Part shown: positions 42,966-56,224 of the stretch, piece by piece
How positions within the stretch are numbered: the stretch's first letter is position 1
Layout of the letters: each line of letters opens with the position of its first letter
Assembly: GCA_036250225.1 (NCBI GenBank)
Contig: JAPZLL010000008.1
Location: forward strand, 124,001 to 188,000
Direction: 5' to 3'
Length of the DNA stretch: 64,000 nt
DNA from: Cercophora sp. LCS_1
Taxonomy: Eukaryota > Ascomycota > Sordariomycetes > Sordariales > Lasiosphaeriaceae
The notes under the pieces: generated by a model
Told to the model about the DNA's origin: nothing
Seen by the model: the letters and a program-made list of their open reading frames with translations, nothing else
Database searches by the model: none
Made by a program: the position numbers and the translations under genes

Positions 42966-45900
42966 TCAAGAACTTCCCTCCCCATTCCCATTCCCAACCG
43001 CCACACCCTTCCCCTTGTCAACCCCATCCACAACAGACACCCCAGGTACTTGAACACCAGCAACCTTATACTCCATGCCCATATACCCATCGCTCACCAC
43101 CAAAACATCCAGCTTGCTCCCATCCCTCACCTCCCCGGGTACCTTGATCCCAACCTTGACACTCGGCTTCGCACCGATCCCAACACCACCCTTCCAACCC
43201 ACCCTCTTGATCGCCACCAGTTCGTCCCGTTGGATATCACCAACCACCACAAACCACCCCTCAGTCTGCGGCTTCGGGAACTTGGGCGCATAGATCCTTC
43301 CCTCCCTCTCGGTAATAGCATTCAGCCTCCTAATCGCCACTTCCAGCTCGCCTGCCTTGACACCCTCCACCTTGACCTCGACGCTGGGTATCGCCATCGC
43401 GGCCTTGACGAACCTATCCGTGCCAACCACGCCCAACTCCCTCGCCAATCTTTGCAACTGCTGCTGGGTCCTATATTTCAAACTCAGCTCCTGCAGTGTC
43501 GTTGTCTTCTTTGCGTCTGGAGCAACACCGGGGAGGATAGAGAGCGCTGCCTCCGTAGGCCATCGCGCGCATTTCACAGCCTGCAGGAGATGGATGAATT
43601 CCAGCGCGCTGGACAAATAGCCCAACTCGGCCATGACATCGATGCTGGCTTGGATGATACGCACAGCTTGGTCTAGGACACTGGTCTGGTCGCCTACGTA
43701 ATCCGTGATGGGCAAACCGACGCGTGACATGTGCGCTTGAAGAAGGAGGAATGCCTTGACGTGGGGGTCCCACATTGGCAGGCTAAAGGACGTAGCGGGG
43801 AATGGGAGGGCCTTGGAGAGCTCGGCGTTGATGAGATCTTCGTTGTGGCGGACGGGGAGCTCGTCGTATTCTGTTGCTCGAGACATCCAGGTCAGGACGT
43901 CGATGAATGCCGCTTGGGGTTTGGCCTTTTTGGCCAGATGGCGGATTGTCTTGTGCGAGAGGTAGTAGTAACTCATGATCTTGCCGAGGGGTGATGGGTC
44001 AATGTCGCCGTTGGGGAAGACATCAACGCACTTGGAGTCAGCAAGTTCAGCGAGAGAAGCGTCGACCATGGATATCATAAAGTTGTTTGCCGCTTGTTGA
44101 GCAACAGTGGTGTTGTGTTCCTCGGCCGATATTTCGAGGCCGTAGTATGACGGGTTTTTGTGTAAGCGGCGGAAAAAGAAGGTCCAAGTGAGGTAATCGA
44201 GGGCGTCTTGCTTGGTGAGAATGGTCTCGGCGCAGATCTCGGCGCACAAATGGTTGGAGAGGACCGTATGGAGGGAGGACTCGACTGGGAAACCAGTGTG
44301 CAAAAAGTGCTTGTAGAAATCCTTCTTGGAGTCCTGCGTAAAGATGCGTGCAACACCGGAGTTGTCGAATTGCGGGCGTCCGGCACGTCCCAACATCTGG
44401 AGGACATCGGTGAGGTCCATATCCTTGTAGGCCTCAATCTTTGCGTCGTAGAACTGGGTCCCTTTCACAACTACAAGATGAGCCGGGAGGTTGACGCCCC
44501 ATGCCAAGGTGCTAGTGGCAATGAGAATTTGGATCTTGTTGTTCAGGAACAGTTCTTCTGCGATCTGCCTGTCTGTTTCCACCAAACCGGCATGGTGGAG
44601 ACCAATGCCGAAGCTTATAGCTTCTTTGAGAGCGTCGTCCTTTACCCGGGATAGGTTGAGCTGGAGGTCCTCTTCGTCCATGCGGAGGAAGCGGCGAGGG
44701 TTGTCCTCCATGCCGCACATATTGATCAGATCCTTGGCTGTAAGCCGAGTCTGCCGACGCGACGGGACAAACACGATCACTGGCTTTTCCGGACTGTGGT
44801 TCAAGATCGCAAGGAAAGTTGGCCGATTCATGGACTGCATCAGCGGACAGAAACCTCTGACTTCCGGAAAGCCGTCAATGTAAAGTTCCAGGGGAACAGG
44901 GCGTACCGAGTGCCGAAAGTTGAACAAGCCCTCCTTGACACCAAGCCAGTTGCCTAGGTCATTGGCGTTGGCGCAAGCAGTTGACATGCCGAGAAGTCGC
45001 ACGGGGTTCTTGGTTGACGACGCGATGTAGTTCATACGCGAAACGATGATTTCCAAAATTGGACCACGATCACCCGCAAGAAGGTGGATCTCGTCAATGA
45101 TGACGAGACTGACCTTCTTGACGTAGCTTCTGGTTTGCCAACTACGTGAGATGCCGTCCCACTTTTCAGGGGTGGTGATGATGATGTCCGCATCCTGAAT
45201 CGAGCGGGTGTCTGGCGTGTTGTCACCCGTCAACTCGACCAACTTCAGCCCCAGGGGCCTTGCAAGACGCACGCCCCAGTCCTTCACACGCTCACGTACG
45301 AGTGCTTTCATGGGAGCAATGTAGACGACCTTGGAGCCGGGTCGCTCGCGGAAAGCCCACCACATGGCCAGCTCCGCAGCGACAGTTTTGCCACTCCCAG
45401 TTGGCGATCCCAAAAGGACGTTGGCTGGTCTATGGTATAGCGTGTGGAAGACCTGCGTCTGCATAGGGTTGAAGAACTGGAAGCGTTGGGCGTAGATTTC
45501 TTCCAGTGCAGAGTTCTTGAGCGCCGTGATGGGCAACGGCTGCAAGTTGAGGAGATCGGTGTAGACACTCTCCGTATCCGGCCGAATAAGATGCTGGAAG
45601 GAAACAGGCGTCACCGTTTCCGCACCCAGCCACCGGTCAGACACAGCTCTCACGTAGATTTGCTTCGGAAGAGGATCTGACAGAGGAATGGTGAAGTTGA
45701 GTTCATGATCATCATGTAGCTTCCTTCGGCCGAGGATGAAGAACTCGTGGTGATAGATCTCGGACGTCTCAGAGTTCTCGACCCAGATGTAATATGATTC
45801 CGAGGTGCCATGAAGTTGATCGTTCCAGCGGAAGTCGGGGTAGACATGCAGTTTGATTCGCAGCACGTCTCGATTCAGAGGCGCGATCTCAGCCTCGATG

Positions 45901-48900
45901 CTGAGTGTCGGGAAGTTGTCCAGCAACTTTGCAATTCTGGGACCCATGCGATTATTATTCACGAGGCTCCCAATTTCAGCCGGCTCCATTTCTCTCAAGG
46001 CCTCAATGTGGAGTGTATCCTTCTCATCGAGATGCTTCAGCACTGTGGGAGGGAGATCGAACTGATGGAACGGATGCTGAAATCCCCATATCCGCCTCTC
46101 GATCGACTTGGCCATGTTCAGCAGGAGCAGGCATTGGTAGCCCCATCTCCTGTTCAGGGCAATCATGAACAACGCCCTGCAGATACGACCAGCTTGCTGG
46201 GCGACATAGTTCAAGTCGTTGGTCAGAGCAAAGTCCTGGGGCTGGAACTTCGAAATGTAAGCTTGCAGCAAGATGTTGGTCTTGGCATGGGGCGTGTCGA
46301 TGCCAGCCTTGACTTCATACGGGACAACCCTTTCGCTTTGTCTCATATTGGTCAGCTCCTTGGCCTCATCGTTCCTGGATTGGATGTTGTCGAATTCACC
46401 GCTCATAGCGATCATCTTGAGAATATCCTTGTCCTCGGTCTCTGGCCCCATCATGGCATTGAAGATCTGGATGCTGGTGTGCTGAATGTAGAACTGACTC
46501 GCAATACGACCTACGTCTTTGATCTTGAGATCCTCGGTGTTCTCGTTGAAGATAATCATTTGGCTTTTTGCAAGCGTCCTGGCAGCCTCGATGGCCAGTT
46601 TCCGCCGCCTCTGGACCAACATACGGTCGTCGTTGTACTCGGACCAATCGACACCGTATGCCATTGGGTTTCGCCTCATTCTCACAAACAGGTACGAGTA
46701 GCCGATCCACTTAACGGCTTCTGGTATTGTTGTGACAGTACCAAGGGCGATTTCGGCATTGAGATTGTCGACTAGTTTCGACGAGAACCGAGACTCGATC
46801 GGCAATTGGTCTGTGACGGCAGTAAGGTAGTGGCTCAGTTTATCGTGAGTTGTGCAGATCATGCCAATACCAGTATCCTCGAACTGGGGACGACCGGCAC
46901 GGCCAAAAATCTGCAGAACATCGAGAATACCGAGATCAACGAACTTGCCGTCCTGAGCGCTGTAAACCTGCGTGCCCTTGATGACGACTGCTGCGGCCGG
47001 CAAGTTGACACCCCACGCAAGCGTGGCCGTACAGCAGAGAACCTTCAAGACACCTTCCCCGAAGAGTCGCTCCATGAGATTTCTGTCCGAGCGTGCCATA
47101 CCAGCATGATGGATTCCCAACCCTTTGGGTACCAACTCGCGGAGTTCTCTTGCCTTGGTTTTACCAACGTCCCTCATTGCCGAATCGAACTTGTCATGGA
47201 ACGAGGGGTCGAACAGATCGACACACATGTCGTCGACTGCCTTTTCGTAGAGCATTTTTGCTGTTGCCTGGGTGTCCCGCCTGGAATGGACGAATACCAT
47301 GACCTGGTGATCTCGCTGCAGCATCTCTTTGACCTTTTCAAAAGCAACCTGATCAATGTTGTCCCTCGATGTCCTAGTGCCCGCCTTTCCCTTGACGCCG
47401 ATGAAATGCTGCTCCAGCGGCACCGGGCGGAACGAAGCGTCAAAGTAGAACAGACCCGCATACTTGTTGACGCCTAGGAAGTCCGCCACGTCGACGTAGT
47501 TTGGAAGCGTAGCGCTCAGTCCAACCACTCTGATGAGCGACTGCGTGCTCTCGACCTGTCTCTGCGTCCTGGCAACCAAGGATTCCAAAACAGCGCCTCG
47601 CTCATCGTGAAGCATATGCACTTCATCGATAATAAGTAGCCGCACCTTCTGAACCAGCTTCGTGTCACCGGTCCCCTTTCTGGTAACGACGTCCCACTTC
47701 TCCGGCGTCGTGACAATAATCTGAGTCTGCACAATCTCCGACTTGGTCAGATGCATATCGCCCGTATACTCGCGGCAGCGAATTCCCAGCCAAGCCAACC
47801 GCCTGCCGAGCTTCTCCGTAATCTCTGCCGCGAGCGCCTTCATAGGCGCAACGTAAACGATCTTGAACTCCTCCGTCTGGACGGCAAAGTCCGTCGCCGC
47901 GTGATCTTCAAACGGATTCGGCGTCAAATACTGCCCAACAGTATGCAAAATCGTCAGCATCGCTGCGTCCGTTTTTCCCTACAGCCAGCGTTAGCCCAAC
48001 CCCCCCTTCTCCCATATCAACGAAACTCACCGCACCAGTAGGCGCACAGATGAGCATATTCTCACTGGTCCTATACGCAACCGGGTACACCAGACTCTGC
48101 ATCCGGTTCAGCGTCTGGTACCCATTAAACGTGCCCCTACACAACCCATCCATCTCGCTGATCTTGACCAGCCGTTCCCCAGGCCCTAGCCCCGTCCTTC
48201 TCCCCGCAGGGATCTCATACTCCTCATACTTTTCAAACTCCTTCCTCTGGCTCCCCACCGGCAACGCATATCGCTTGCCAGCATGGCTGAGCGTGTTCCC
48301 CGCCGCGAACGCCCGATAAACATGTGGATACTGTTCCTCAGCCTCATGCCTGGCCGCCAACGGCGCACTCTTATGCTCACGATCCCTCCTTTTCAAATTC
48401 TCATCCCTCTGCTTTTTATTCAGCAGTCTTGCCCCATCCACTTGCACCGCATCCTGCTGCTGTTGTTGCTGCTGCTGCGCCAAAGACACCACAACCTCAT
48501 CCCGATACTGCAGCAGCTCAATCACAAACTCGATATCGTCAAACCCAATCAAGTCCGTTAATTCACCCTGCACCTGCTCCTCACCTGCGCTGCTAGCCAG
48601 GAGCTCAATGATCTGCCCTTGCAAAGCGGAGGGGTCGAGGCCTGATTTGCGGGATGCGATTTCGGCGCATCGTGTGCTGACCCATTCGAGACCATGACCG
48701 TAACCAGTTGCACCCTCATCTAACGAGTCGTCTTCGTATGAGATATCATCGGTGTCGGCGTCCGAAATGAAATCCCAGACGTCGCGGGGAGTGGGGTGGG
48801 GCTCGTAGGCGTAGTCGATCTCATCGTCGTCCCAATCTGCGCCGGCCGGGGTTTGGACTTGGGGTTTTGGAAGAGAAGCAACGGCGGCTTTCATGGCCGC

Positions 48901-48945
48901 TAGTTGGGCGCGCCATTCTGTGAGAGTTGGCGATGAAGTGGGCAT
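42966..48945 (-). CDS. slh1: Slh1/ASCC3, Ski2-like helicase of the ribosome quality-control trigger complex
   Basis: Two exons (48945-48031, 47978-42966) give 1975 residues, as expected for the family. The 52-nt intron falls inside the first Walker A motif (CAPTGA|GKT, 300-308). Cassette 1 has DEVH (about 423-426), VNLPAAAVVIKGTQVY and GRAGRPQFEDTG, then winged-helix and Sec63 domains. Cassette 2 has GSPTGSGKT (about 1163), DEIH (about 1268) and GRAGRPQFDNSGVA, then a second Sec63 domain. This tandem layout is shared by Brr2 and Slh1; the short N-terminus without the PWI-like Brr2 extension and the LICAPTGAGKTD context favour Slh1/ASCC3. It splits stalled, collided 80S ribosomes in the RQT complex. 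A run of eight Gln sits near residue 160. Both ATPase sites look intact. Confidence 0.92.
48454..48477 (-). repeat. CAG/CAA repeat coding for eight Gln in slh1
   Basis: Eight consecutive Gln codons (CAG with two CAA interruptions, read on the minus strand), in the linker N-terminal to the first helicase cassette. Confidence 0.9.
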
Positions 48946-49774
48946 TTTTTATATGGTGTTGCTGTGATGATTTTGGAATCAGGGGTTGGATTGAAGTGAG
49001 GGGTGAGGTGTGTTTTGTCAAAGTGAGCCAGATTGAGTCACTCGGCGTCAATGGACCCTAACCCTGCTTCTGGGACCACCATTCTTGGATGGAATATTCA
49101 ATTATTCATAATGGAAGGAATCAAGATCAGAATATGCATCACTTTGGTAGAAAGAGATCTTTCCAAATTTTCCATGGCGTGGGGTATGTTGTTGGTTCTC
49201 CCGCTGGCTTGTCACACAGTCAAGCCCACGAAAGCGGCCGCCAGTCCGAAGAGCACTCAATTATCAACCTCCCAAACTCCATGACCAGATACTTGCTCTC
49301 CCGCGTCCCATTCCTCCTGCCAACCGTGCTCTCGTTTAATGACGGAACATAAAGTTTCCTGTCCTGCGTCTACAAACCAAAAACAACCTCGGAAAGACGA
49401 AAATAAAAACAAGAAAGGATGATAGGAATAAGAGCTTGAAGGAAACGCGAGAAAAGCGTTTCATAGTCGTACATGTGTCTGCCACGCTCCCATCACTTGC
49501 GGTCATCACGTCGAGATACCTAGTAGCGGGCGGGCAACCCACCCAGCCACATTTGCTCAGCCCTCTCCAACCCACACCGAACGTGAATCTCTCGTTCATC
49601 TTGCACCCGTTACATCGGCTCGGGTCGACTTCGTGGTTCTCGTCGCTAGATGACTACTTGCAGAATGTCGTAGGTCGTGCATGTTGTCGTGGTATCCCAG
49701 ACCTCTCGCTGGACGCCATGCCAAACATAACTCTCCCAACTAATCACGTACTCTAAGCCTCCATCTTGTCAACT
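48946..49774. other. intergenic, slh1 promoter / sec4 3' region
   Basis: 829 bp separate two minus-strand genes. The slh1 leader has A6 directly before its ATG. No gene is seen. Confidence 0.6.
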
Positions 49775-50566
49775 TCAGCAGCACTTGCCACCTGCGCCCG
49801 CCCCGGCTTGATCGCCGACGTTGACCGCCGACCCGCCAGCTGGCTCGTTCTTCGACGTGTCAACGATCTTCTTCTTGATGTCGGCGGCAAGGCTGAAGAA
49901 GGCCTCCTCGATGTTCTTGTTGGTCTTGGCCGACACCTCAAGGAATGGAATACCCAGCTCATCGGCGAGAGCCTGGCCCTGCTCGGTTGAAACGGCGCGC
50001 TTCTCCTCCCAGTCACACTTGTTACCGATCAGAATCTTGTTCACGCCCTCGGTCGCATGCTGTTCGACATTGGCGAACCAGGTGCGGATATCTGTGAAAT
50101 GTCAGCATTTCCCCATCCAAGGAAGGCACTTGCATCCGCCGCTCGTCTGCATCAAAGTGTCCATCAGGTTGCGCGACATACTGTTGAACGAGCGCTCATC
50201 GGTAACATCATAGACCAGCAGAATGCCCATGGCGCCGCGGTAGTACGCCGTCGTAATTGTGCGGAAGCGCTCCTGGCCGGCAGTGTCCCAGATCTGAAGC
50301 TTGACGCGCTTGCCATCGAGCTCGATCGTCCGGATCTTGAAGTCGATTCCGATAGTTGTGATGAAGGAGGGGGTAAAGGAGTCCTCGCTGAAGCGCAGCA
50401 GGCAGCACGACTTGCCGACGCCCGAGTCTCCGATCAGCAACAGCTTGATCTATCGCGAACCACGTATCAGCACTTGTTGTCCCGTTTCGCAATGTTGCAA
50501 ACTCTCGAGTCGCTCGAGCCGAGGGTTTGTATTTACCAAGAAATCGTAGTTTCTGTTGTTAGACAT
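49775..50566 (-). CDS. sec4: Sec4/Rab8 family GTPase
   Basis: Three exons (50566-50537, 50449-50182, 50091-49775) give 204 residues. All Rab motifs are intact: GDSGVGKS (17-24), switch [12 protein letters not shown], the WDTAGQE switch II (64-70), NKCD, and ETSAK-equivalent EVSAKT. The C-terminal GGKCC is a double geranylgeranylation signal. The effector region and the [17 protein letters not shown] helix are those of the Sec4 branch, which delivers post-Golgi vesicles to the exocyst at hyphal tips. The second intron (donor GTATGT after AACA, acceptor CACAG) restores SFNNIRTWF. A strong donor, CCAG followed by GTAAGTGAG, about 450 bp upstream (51014, minus) suggests an intron in the 5' UTR. 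Confidence 0.95.
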
Positions 50567-51604
50567 CTTGTCGGTGTTCTGGGATGTCTTTGGGGAGTGC
50601 GCTTTGCGGTTCGACCTAGCTTTTCGTCGGAAGGTAGCGAGTTTCGCAGCAGGTGGCTTTGACAGAAGGCGCGGGGTTCGTGCAGAGAATTAAAGTAACG
50701 GACGTTCGGAACAAGGTTCGTGCGCTCGCAGGTAACTCTCGCAACACCGTGGCTCGGGGGTCAGGAAGGTGTTGAGCTCTCGGTGGAGCTGCTTGGATGG
50801 AAATCGGGGCTGCACCAGCACGTGGTTAGTTCCAAACGAACATCACAGATACAATACAGTGCAGTATGCCCTGCAAATCCACTCTACATAGCGACAGCGA
50901 GGATGCGACGCATGCGAATAGTGTCAGGGGTGGAAGGAGCGACGGATGGCGGATGACGGAACGTTGGAAGGAGCCGACCGAGGATCAACACACCGAGTCT
51001 ACTACTCACTTACCTGGAATTCGGTGCAGTGGGGAGAAAAGTGCTCTCCGCAGAGCAGAAGGATCGATCCGGTTTCCAAGCTGTCGGCCGGGCAGAAGGT
51101 GTGAGTGAGGGCAATTGTTGGTGGTGCGTGGAGAGTCGTTGCCAGCAAGGCACGGTGTCGTTGGATGGTCACAGTGGATCGCTCGGGTGTGACGTCCAGG
51201 GTTGGCTGAGGTGAGAGCCTCAAAACTCGACGTCCAAAGGTCAATCTGCAGCGGGACGCTGTCCCGGGCGCTGGTTGGCTCCCGCCGGAGCAGCTGAGTC
51301 TCGGGTTAGCGCACTGACGGCGGCTGCCACCGGGCGGTGAGTTCTGTTCAGGGGATCCGCCATGCGCCACAACGTGTGACGCAGATCGCCTTCGTCACAT
51401 TCAAGGCTCAACGAAGCACAGCACTAGCAAACCCAATTGAGCCAAGTCATTTTTGATAGGGGAGCTCTATCCCGTGTCTTTGCATAATACATTTAGCCAG
51501 GACAAGTCTCCAACCGCGCCATCACAGTCGCCACGTCTAAGTCTATGTACTTGCATAACATACACGGCGTTCATCATGAAGCATTTCCATCCATCGTTGC
51601 ATCT
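50567..51604. other. sec4 upstream region, probable 5' UTR intron
   Basis: 1.04 kb lie between sec4 and the 3' end of nca2. A consensus donor is at 51014 on the minus strand; I did not fix an acceptor. No protein gene is convincing. Confidence 0.5.
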
Positions 51605-53814
51605 TCATCTAACCAGCCACTCTGCATATGCCCAACGGATCCTGTCCAGCGCCCTCGTCTGGATGTTGATTCCCCTGAGGTTGGCCAGTTCATCCGCATC
51701 CTCAATAAACTCCTTTTCAACATCCCCGGGAAGCGCGTCGTGTGCGAGTCGGCGCAGAACGTGGACCTCGCAAACGAGGAGACCGTGATCCTTGTATGAG
51801 ATGACGCCACTCGGTGAGGGAGTCGCCTCAGACAGAATCTTGTCGATTTTGCGCAACACCCTGACACTGCGTCGTGCTTTCTGCCCCCGACGAAGACCCT
51901 TGCGGCTCCAAAGGAGTGTCTTGACGTACTGGAAGATGCCGATTGAAACTGGAGACTGTCAATGTAGATCCTGTGTGAAACGACCTGTACACCTACCAAG
52001 AATACCAGGAGTAAGGCCGAGGAACCCAAACACAAGCTCCTGGCTCTTCAGCAACGCATCAATCCCGCTGATGGCGACTTCCAGGTCGACCTTTGTCTTC
52101 TGAACTTGGATGAGTAACGACCTGACCAAATCCCCCTTAACGGCGCCAACAAACGGTCGTCGCAGATCTCGCTCATAAGCCTTGAGTACAGCCGTCACGT
52201 CGCCTTCTCTGACTTTGGATCGAATCTCTGCAATCTGGGCGTCCGAGATAGATGACGCGCCAACTGCGACATCGGGCTTTTCCGTCGCGAATTCCACAAC
52301 CATGCGCTCCAGGCTCTCCCGGTCCGCCTTGAGGCTGTCTCTGCTCATGATCGCAATTTCGCTCGTGGAGTCGTGCCGAATAGTGCCGATAATCTTGCGG
52401 ACAGGTTCAATAACCCAGTTAAACCAGAAGTCACGGGTTGTAGCCCCAAAGTCGCGGATCCAGTTGACGATGTCTTCCTTCCTGTTTACCAAGATGCGCA
52501 GAATGGTCGAAGATGAAACGAGCAAGCCCAGAGCGGGTAACCAATACCGAACAAGCCGTCTAGGTCGTCCGTTCTTTTGCGCAATGCTACCCATGTTGTT
52601 CACATGAGCTGGTAGACCAGTCCGAAGGATGCTTAGGATGCGCTTTGCCAGAACAGCGGGTCTCTCGGCTTCGATGGAATCTTCGGCATGAATAGAGAGC
52701 TCCGGATCCTCCTCGACCCCAGCAAAGACCTTATCCTCATACTCGGAGAGGCCAACATGAATACCGTGTGTATTTTGAAGAACCATGTCCATGAGAGCAA
52801 CGCTACGTTCCAGCAGGCCCTTCCATTCGTGGTCGTTATCTCCCTCTTCCATTGTGCCGAAGCTCAGTCCCTCCAACATAAGGATACCAAGGCCAGTTGC
52901 TGTCATTTCCCGAAGTTTCCTCAGTTGTGCCTGCTTTCTGCGTGCTTCCGCGCGGCCGACACCAACGTGCGAAAAGACTCTCCGGCGCAAGTCTGTGATC
53001 GTTCTCTCGGCGATGCTTTCCCTCACGATCGAGTAAAATTGCCGCCAATGCCGAGACAAACTCGGTTGCTGAGGTGCCGCGGCTTCTTGACCATTGCCAT
53101 CTTGATCATGTCCTTCAGAGTCGGAGTCTTGCTCGCTAGCTTCAAAGCCCGCGGTGGCTGCCCTAGTGTCCCGTTGTGCCGAACGATGAAAGCGATCGAT
53201 ACTCTCTGAATAGATGTCCCTGGACCACGCCCACATCCGTATCGGTGAGGTTTGCACCGTGTACAAGGTGCTGTTCCAGTATGAACCGAGGACATCATCC
53301 CAGTACCAAATGTCGTCACTCAAGGGGATGATCTGGTCAAGGAGGGTGTCCAGCAATAATCCATAAGTCTGAACAGTAGCCTTGCCCACCAGTAGCCACT
53401 CAAGTTCTTGTTCATATTGGCCCTTCGCTTCTAGCTGCCGGAAGGATGGCCTTTCGCCCGTGAGCCCAGACTGCCATAACAGAGACTCAATCCGATACGA
53501 AGGCAGCGTTGAACCTGATGTCGAGCTTGCCGACAAAGCCTTGACTATACGTACCAAATCGCGAACGCGTGGTGAGGAGAGCGCAGCGGTGGCCGAATAC
53601 ACAGCCGATTGAGGGTGCCCACCTTGACCATCGAACGTCTGCTCTTCGGTGTCATGGCCGATTGCATTCAGGGGCACCACTGAGATGCGGTCAATTTGCG
53701 CATCCAAACGGCGCACTTGACTGCAACACAGATGCACAGGTTAATACGACGCAATCCCCAGCCATAAATGGTGGTGAGACCCCAGAAGGATACTAACTCG
53801 GCTACAATCGACAT
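51605..53814 (-). CDS. nca2: NCA2, mitochondrial protein needed for ATP6/ATP8 expression
   Basis: Three exons (53814-53798, 53720-51997, 51948-51605) give 694 residues. The first coding exon is only 17 nt; donor GTTAGT and acceptor TTGCAG join it to give MSIVADQVRRLDAQIDR, as in NCA2 homologues. The body carries the family signature region: a membrane segment in RYWLPALGLLVSSSTILRILV, then KTKVDLEVAISGIDALLKSQE, a second membrane segment LVFGFLGLTPGILVSIGIF and a C-terminal RRSVRVLRKIDKIL block. Intron 2 is 48 nt. In yeast Nca2 acts, with Nca3, on the mitochondrial transcript encoding ATP synthase subunits 6 and 8; it resides in the outer membrane. It is divergent from erg25. Confidence 0.92.
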
Positions 53815-55131
53815 GTTGGGTGTGGTGCTCCAAAAGGAGGCGGTGCGCCGTTGCACAGGGGGATTTGGTTCCCAGAGCCAAGAGCCGGGATGCTCTGGCC
53901 GAGAACAAAAAAGGGGTTGCTTGTTTACCGCAAGGCTAGCGCCGCTCTCCGGGTGAGGTGCTTCGCCGGGAATGACGTGTAAGGGTGGCAAGTTGCGAGG
54001 AAACAGAAGGCGGAATATAACATCAGGCCATCCGATGGCGCCCGGATGCGGTTGCTGCCGGGAGGAGGCAGCCGTTGATCAGCAGTCGCGGTGGAGCGGT
54101 TCGCAGGCCTGGGAAATTTTGTCGTAGCGAGAGGTTGTGGGTTGTGGCCAGAGATTGGGAGAGGATCATGCCAATGCACGACCGATTGCCTTTTGCTGCC
54201 GAACCAGGGATGATGGAACCGGAGGGTGACGGGACTCGAAGCAATTGGCAAACCAGGCCGCTTCGCGAAATCACCAAGCCAGCTGCAACTGCCGGTACCG
54301 GGAGAGAAAGAAAGGGGGAAACCTGCAAATGGCGGAAAGAGGTGTTTACTTGCAACGGCTGGCGCCGTTTCGTTTCGTCAACTCGTTCTGGGCCACAGGT
54401 TCCGAACATGCGGGATGATTTCATCGTCCCATCAAGTTTTCTGACAGCTCGTCGTTTAGTGCATATACGAGTACGAGACGGCCACACCATCCTGTTATCC
54501 AATATAGCAACTCCCTGTTAAGTGCATCACTGCTGAGGTTTACAGGATTTTTGCAATTCCAGAACATAAAGGCTACAAATTCACATGACGTGCTGAACGA
54601 TCCCATACAGTTTCCCCTTGGTGCTGTGTGTCAATTGTTTGTTGATGCAGGTAGCTTGCTGAAGCCGACATCGCTGCCAGAACTCAGAAGCCGATCTCAT
54701 CCTTGTATCGGTGCAACAGTCTTGGCAGGTCCAGCCTCTGGGGAGCGGGCGGGTCGTGGATGCAGGCGCAACACCCAAACGCCATTCCCGAAGCAGCGTC
54801 GTTCGACAAAAACCCACCGGCCAATGGGCTTGTGGTTGCTGGGTCCCGGAGCACGGAAAGGGGCTTTTGGAGGTGGGCCGATTTGCCATCCATTGGTTCA
54901 ATTTGGGTTCATGGGGGTCGTCCCTTCTCATAAAAAAACCATCCATCTCTGAGATTCTGGTCCTGCACACTCACACTCACCGATTGCGACCGGCTGTGAT
55001 CCAGAGCGGTCAATTGCTTTTTTCTTCATTGACGACATTCTCTGTCGTCGCCTCTTTGGCATCTCCTCTCCTCTCCTACTTTTTTTGATACTTCAGCGTC
55101 GCCTCGTCCGCGTCGCGAAACTACGTTCATA
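53815..55131. promoter_or_regulatory. divergent intergenic region, nca2 / erg25
   Basis: 1.3 kb. The erg25 side is CT-rich with a T-run at 55080-55086 about 45 bp before the ATG, typical of fungal promoters. I did not recognise a clear sterol-regulatory element. Confidence 0.45.
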
Positions 55132-56224
55132 ATGGCCTACGCGGCGATGTACGCGCCTCCCACCGCCATTCGCGCACTCTGAGCGCTGGCTGACTCGATT
55201 GTCTAGGAACTCCACCATCGCGGGCTTGAGCTCGACGGCCAGCTACTACGATGTTCTCGAGGAGGTGGGCAAGTACAGCGTTCATCTGAACTGGGCTGAG
55301 CGTTTGTGGGCGGTAGGCACAATCCCATCCTGGAGCTTTGCGATGTCATGGGATCCTGACTTTGGGTAATAGGCTTGGTATCTTTGGATGCAGAACGATG
55401 TCCTTGCGACAGGACTTATGAGCTTCATCATGCACGAGATTGTCTACTTCGGACGATCACTGCCCTGGATCATCATCGACGCCATACCGTTCTTCAACAA
55501 ATACAAGCTTCAAAATGTCGGTGGCAATAACTGTTTCCTGACTTGAAATCACACTCTGACAACCGCACAGCAAAAGGTACCTACATGGAAGGAGCAGTTC
55601 GACTGCGCGGCTCTCGTGTTGCTTGGCCACTGCACCGTCGAGCTTCCCCAGATCTGGCTTTTCCACCCCATCGCGACCTACTTTGGCATGGACTACGGTG
55701 TCCCCTTCCCCAAGTGGACCACCATGGCATTCCAGATCACCATCTTCTTCATCATCGAGGATGCCTGGCACTACTGGTTTCACCGCGCGCTTCACTACGG
55801 CCCGCTCTATAAGAACATTCACAAGCTGCACCACACCTACAGCGCGCCGTTCGGACTCGCTGCCGAGTATGCCTCCCCCATTGAGGCCATGCTTTTGGGC
55901 TTCGGAATTGTCGGATCTCCCATCGTTTGGGTGTCCCTCATCGGCGATCTTCACCTCCTGACGATGTACACCTGGATTGTCCTTCGTCTTTTCCAGGCCA
56001 TTGACGCCCACAGCGGCTACGACTTCCCCTGGAGCTTGCGCCACATCCTCCCGTTCTGGGCTGGTGCCGACCATCACGATCTCCACCACGAGAAGTTCAT
56101 TGGCAACTATGCCTCCAGCTTCAGGTGGTGGGACTACTGCCTTGACACTGAGGCTGGTGAGGAGGCTAACAAGAAGCGCCGCGAGAAGAAGCTCGCCGCG
56201 ATCAAGGCCAAGAAGGCGCAGTAA
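55132..56224 (+). CDS. erg25: Erg25, C-4 methylsterol monooxygenase
   Basis: Four exons (55132-55148, 55207-55312, 55373-55516, 55571-56224) give 306 residues. The three histidine clusters of the fatty-acid hydroxylase superfamily are complete: H-RAL-H (160-164), H-KL-HH (173-177) and HHDLHH (257-262). They bind the di-iron centre that oxidises the C-4 methyl groups of sterols in ergosterol synthesis. Several hydrophobic helices surround them, and the tail ends KKAQ, a KKxx-type ER-retrieval signal. Homologues commonly begin at the Met that is here Met6, whose codon is split across intron 1 (AT|G). The donor of intron 3 is GTCGGT, accepted because it keeps the conserved frame. Confidence 0.95.

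Noticed and set aside
42966..48945. Assignment of the tandem Ski2-like helicase as the spliceosomal Brr2
   Set aside because: Length (1975) and the short N-terminal region fit Slh1/ASCC3 better than Brr2, which is usually above 2100 residues with a long N-terminal extension.
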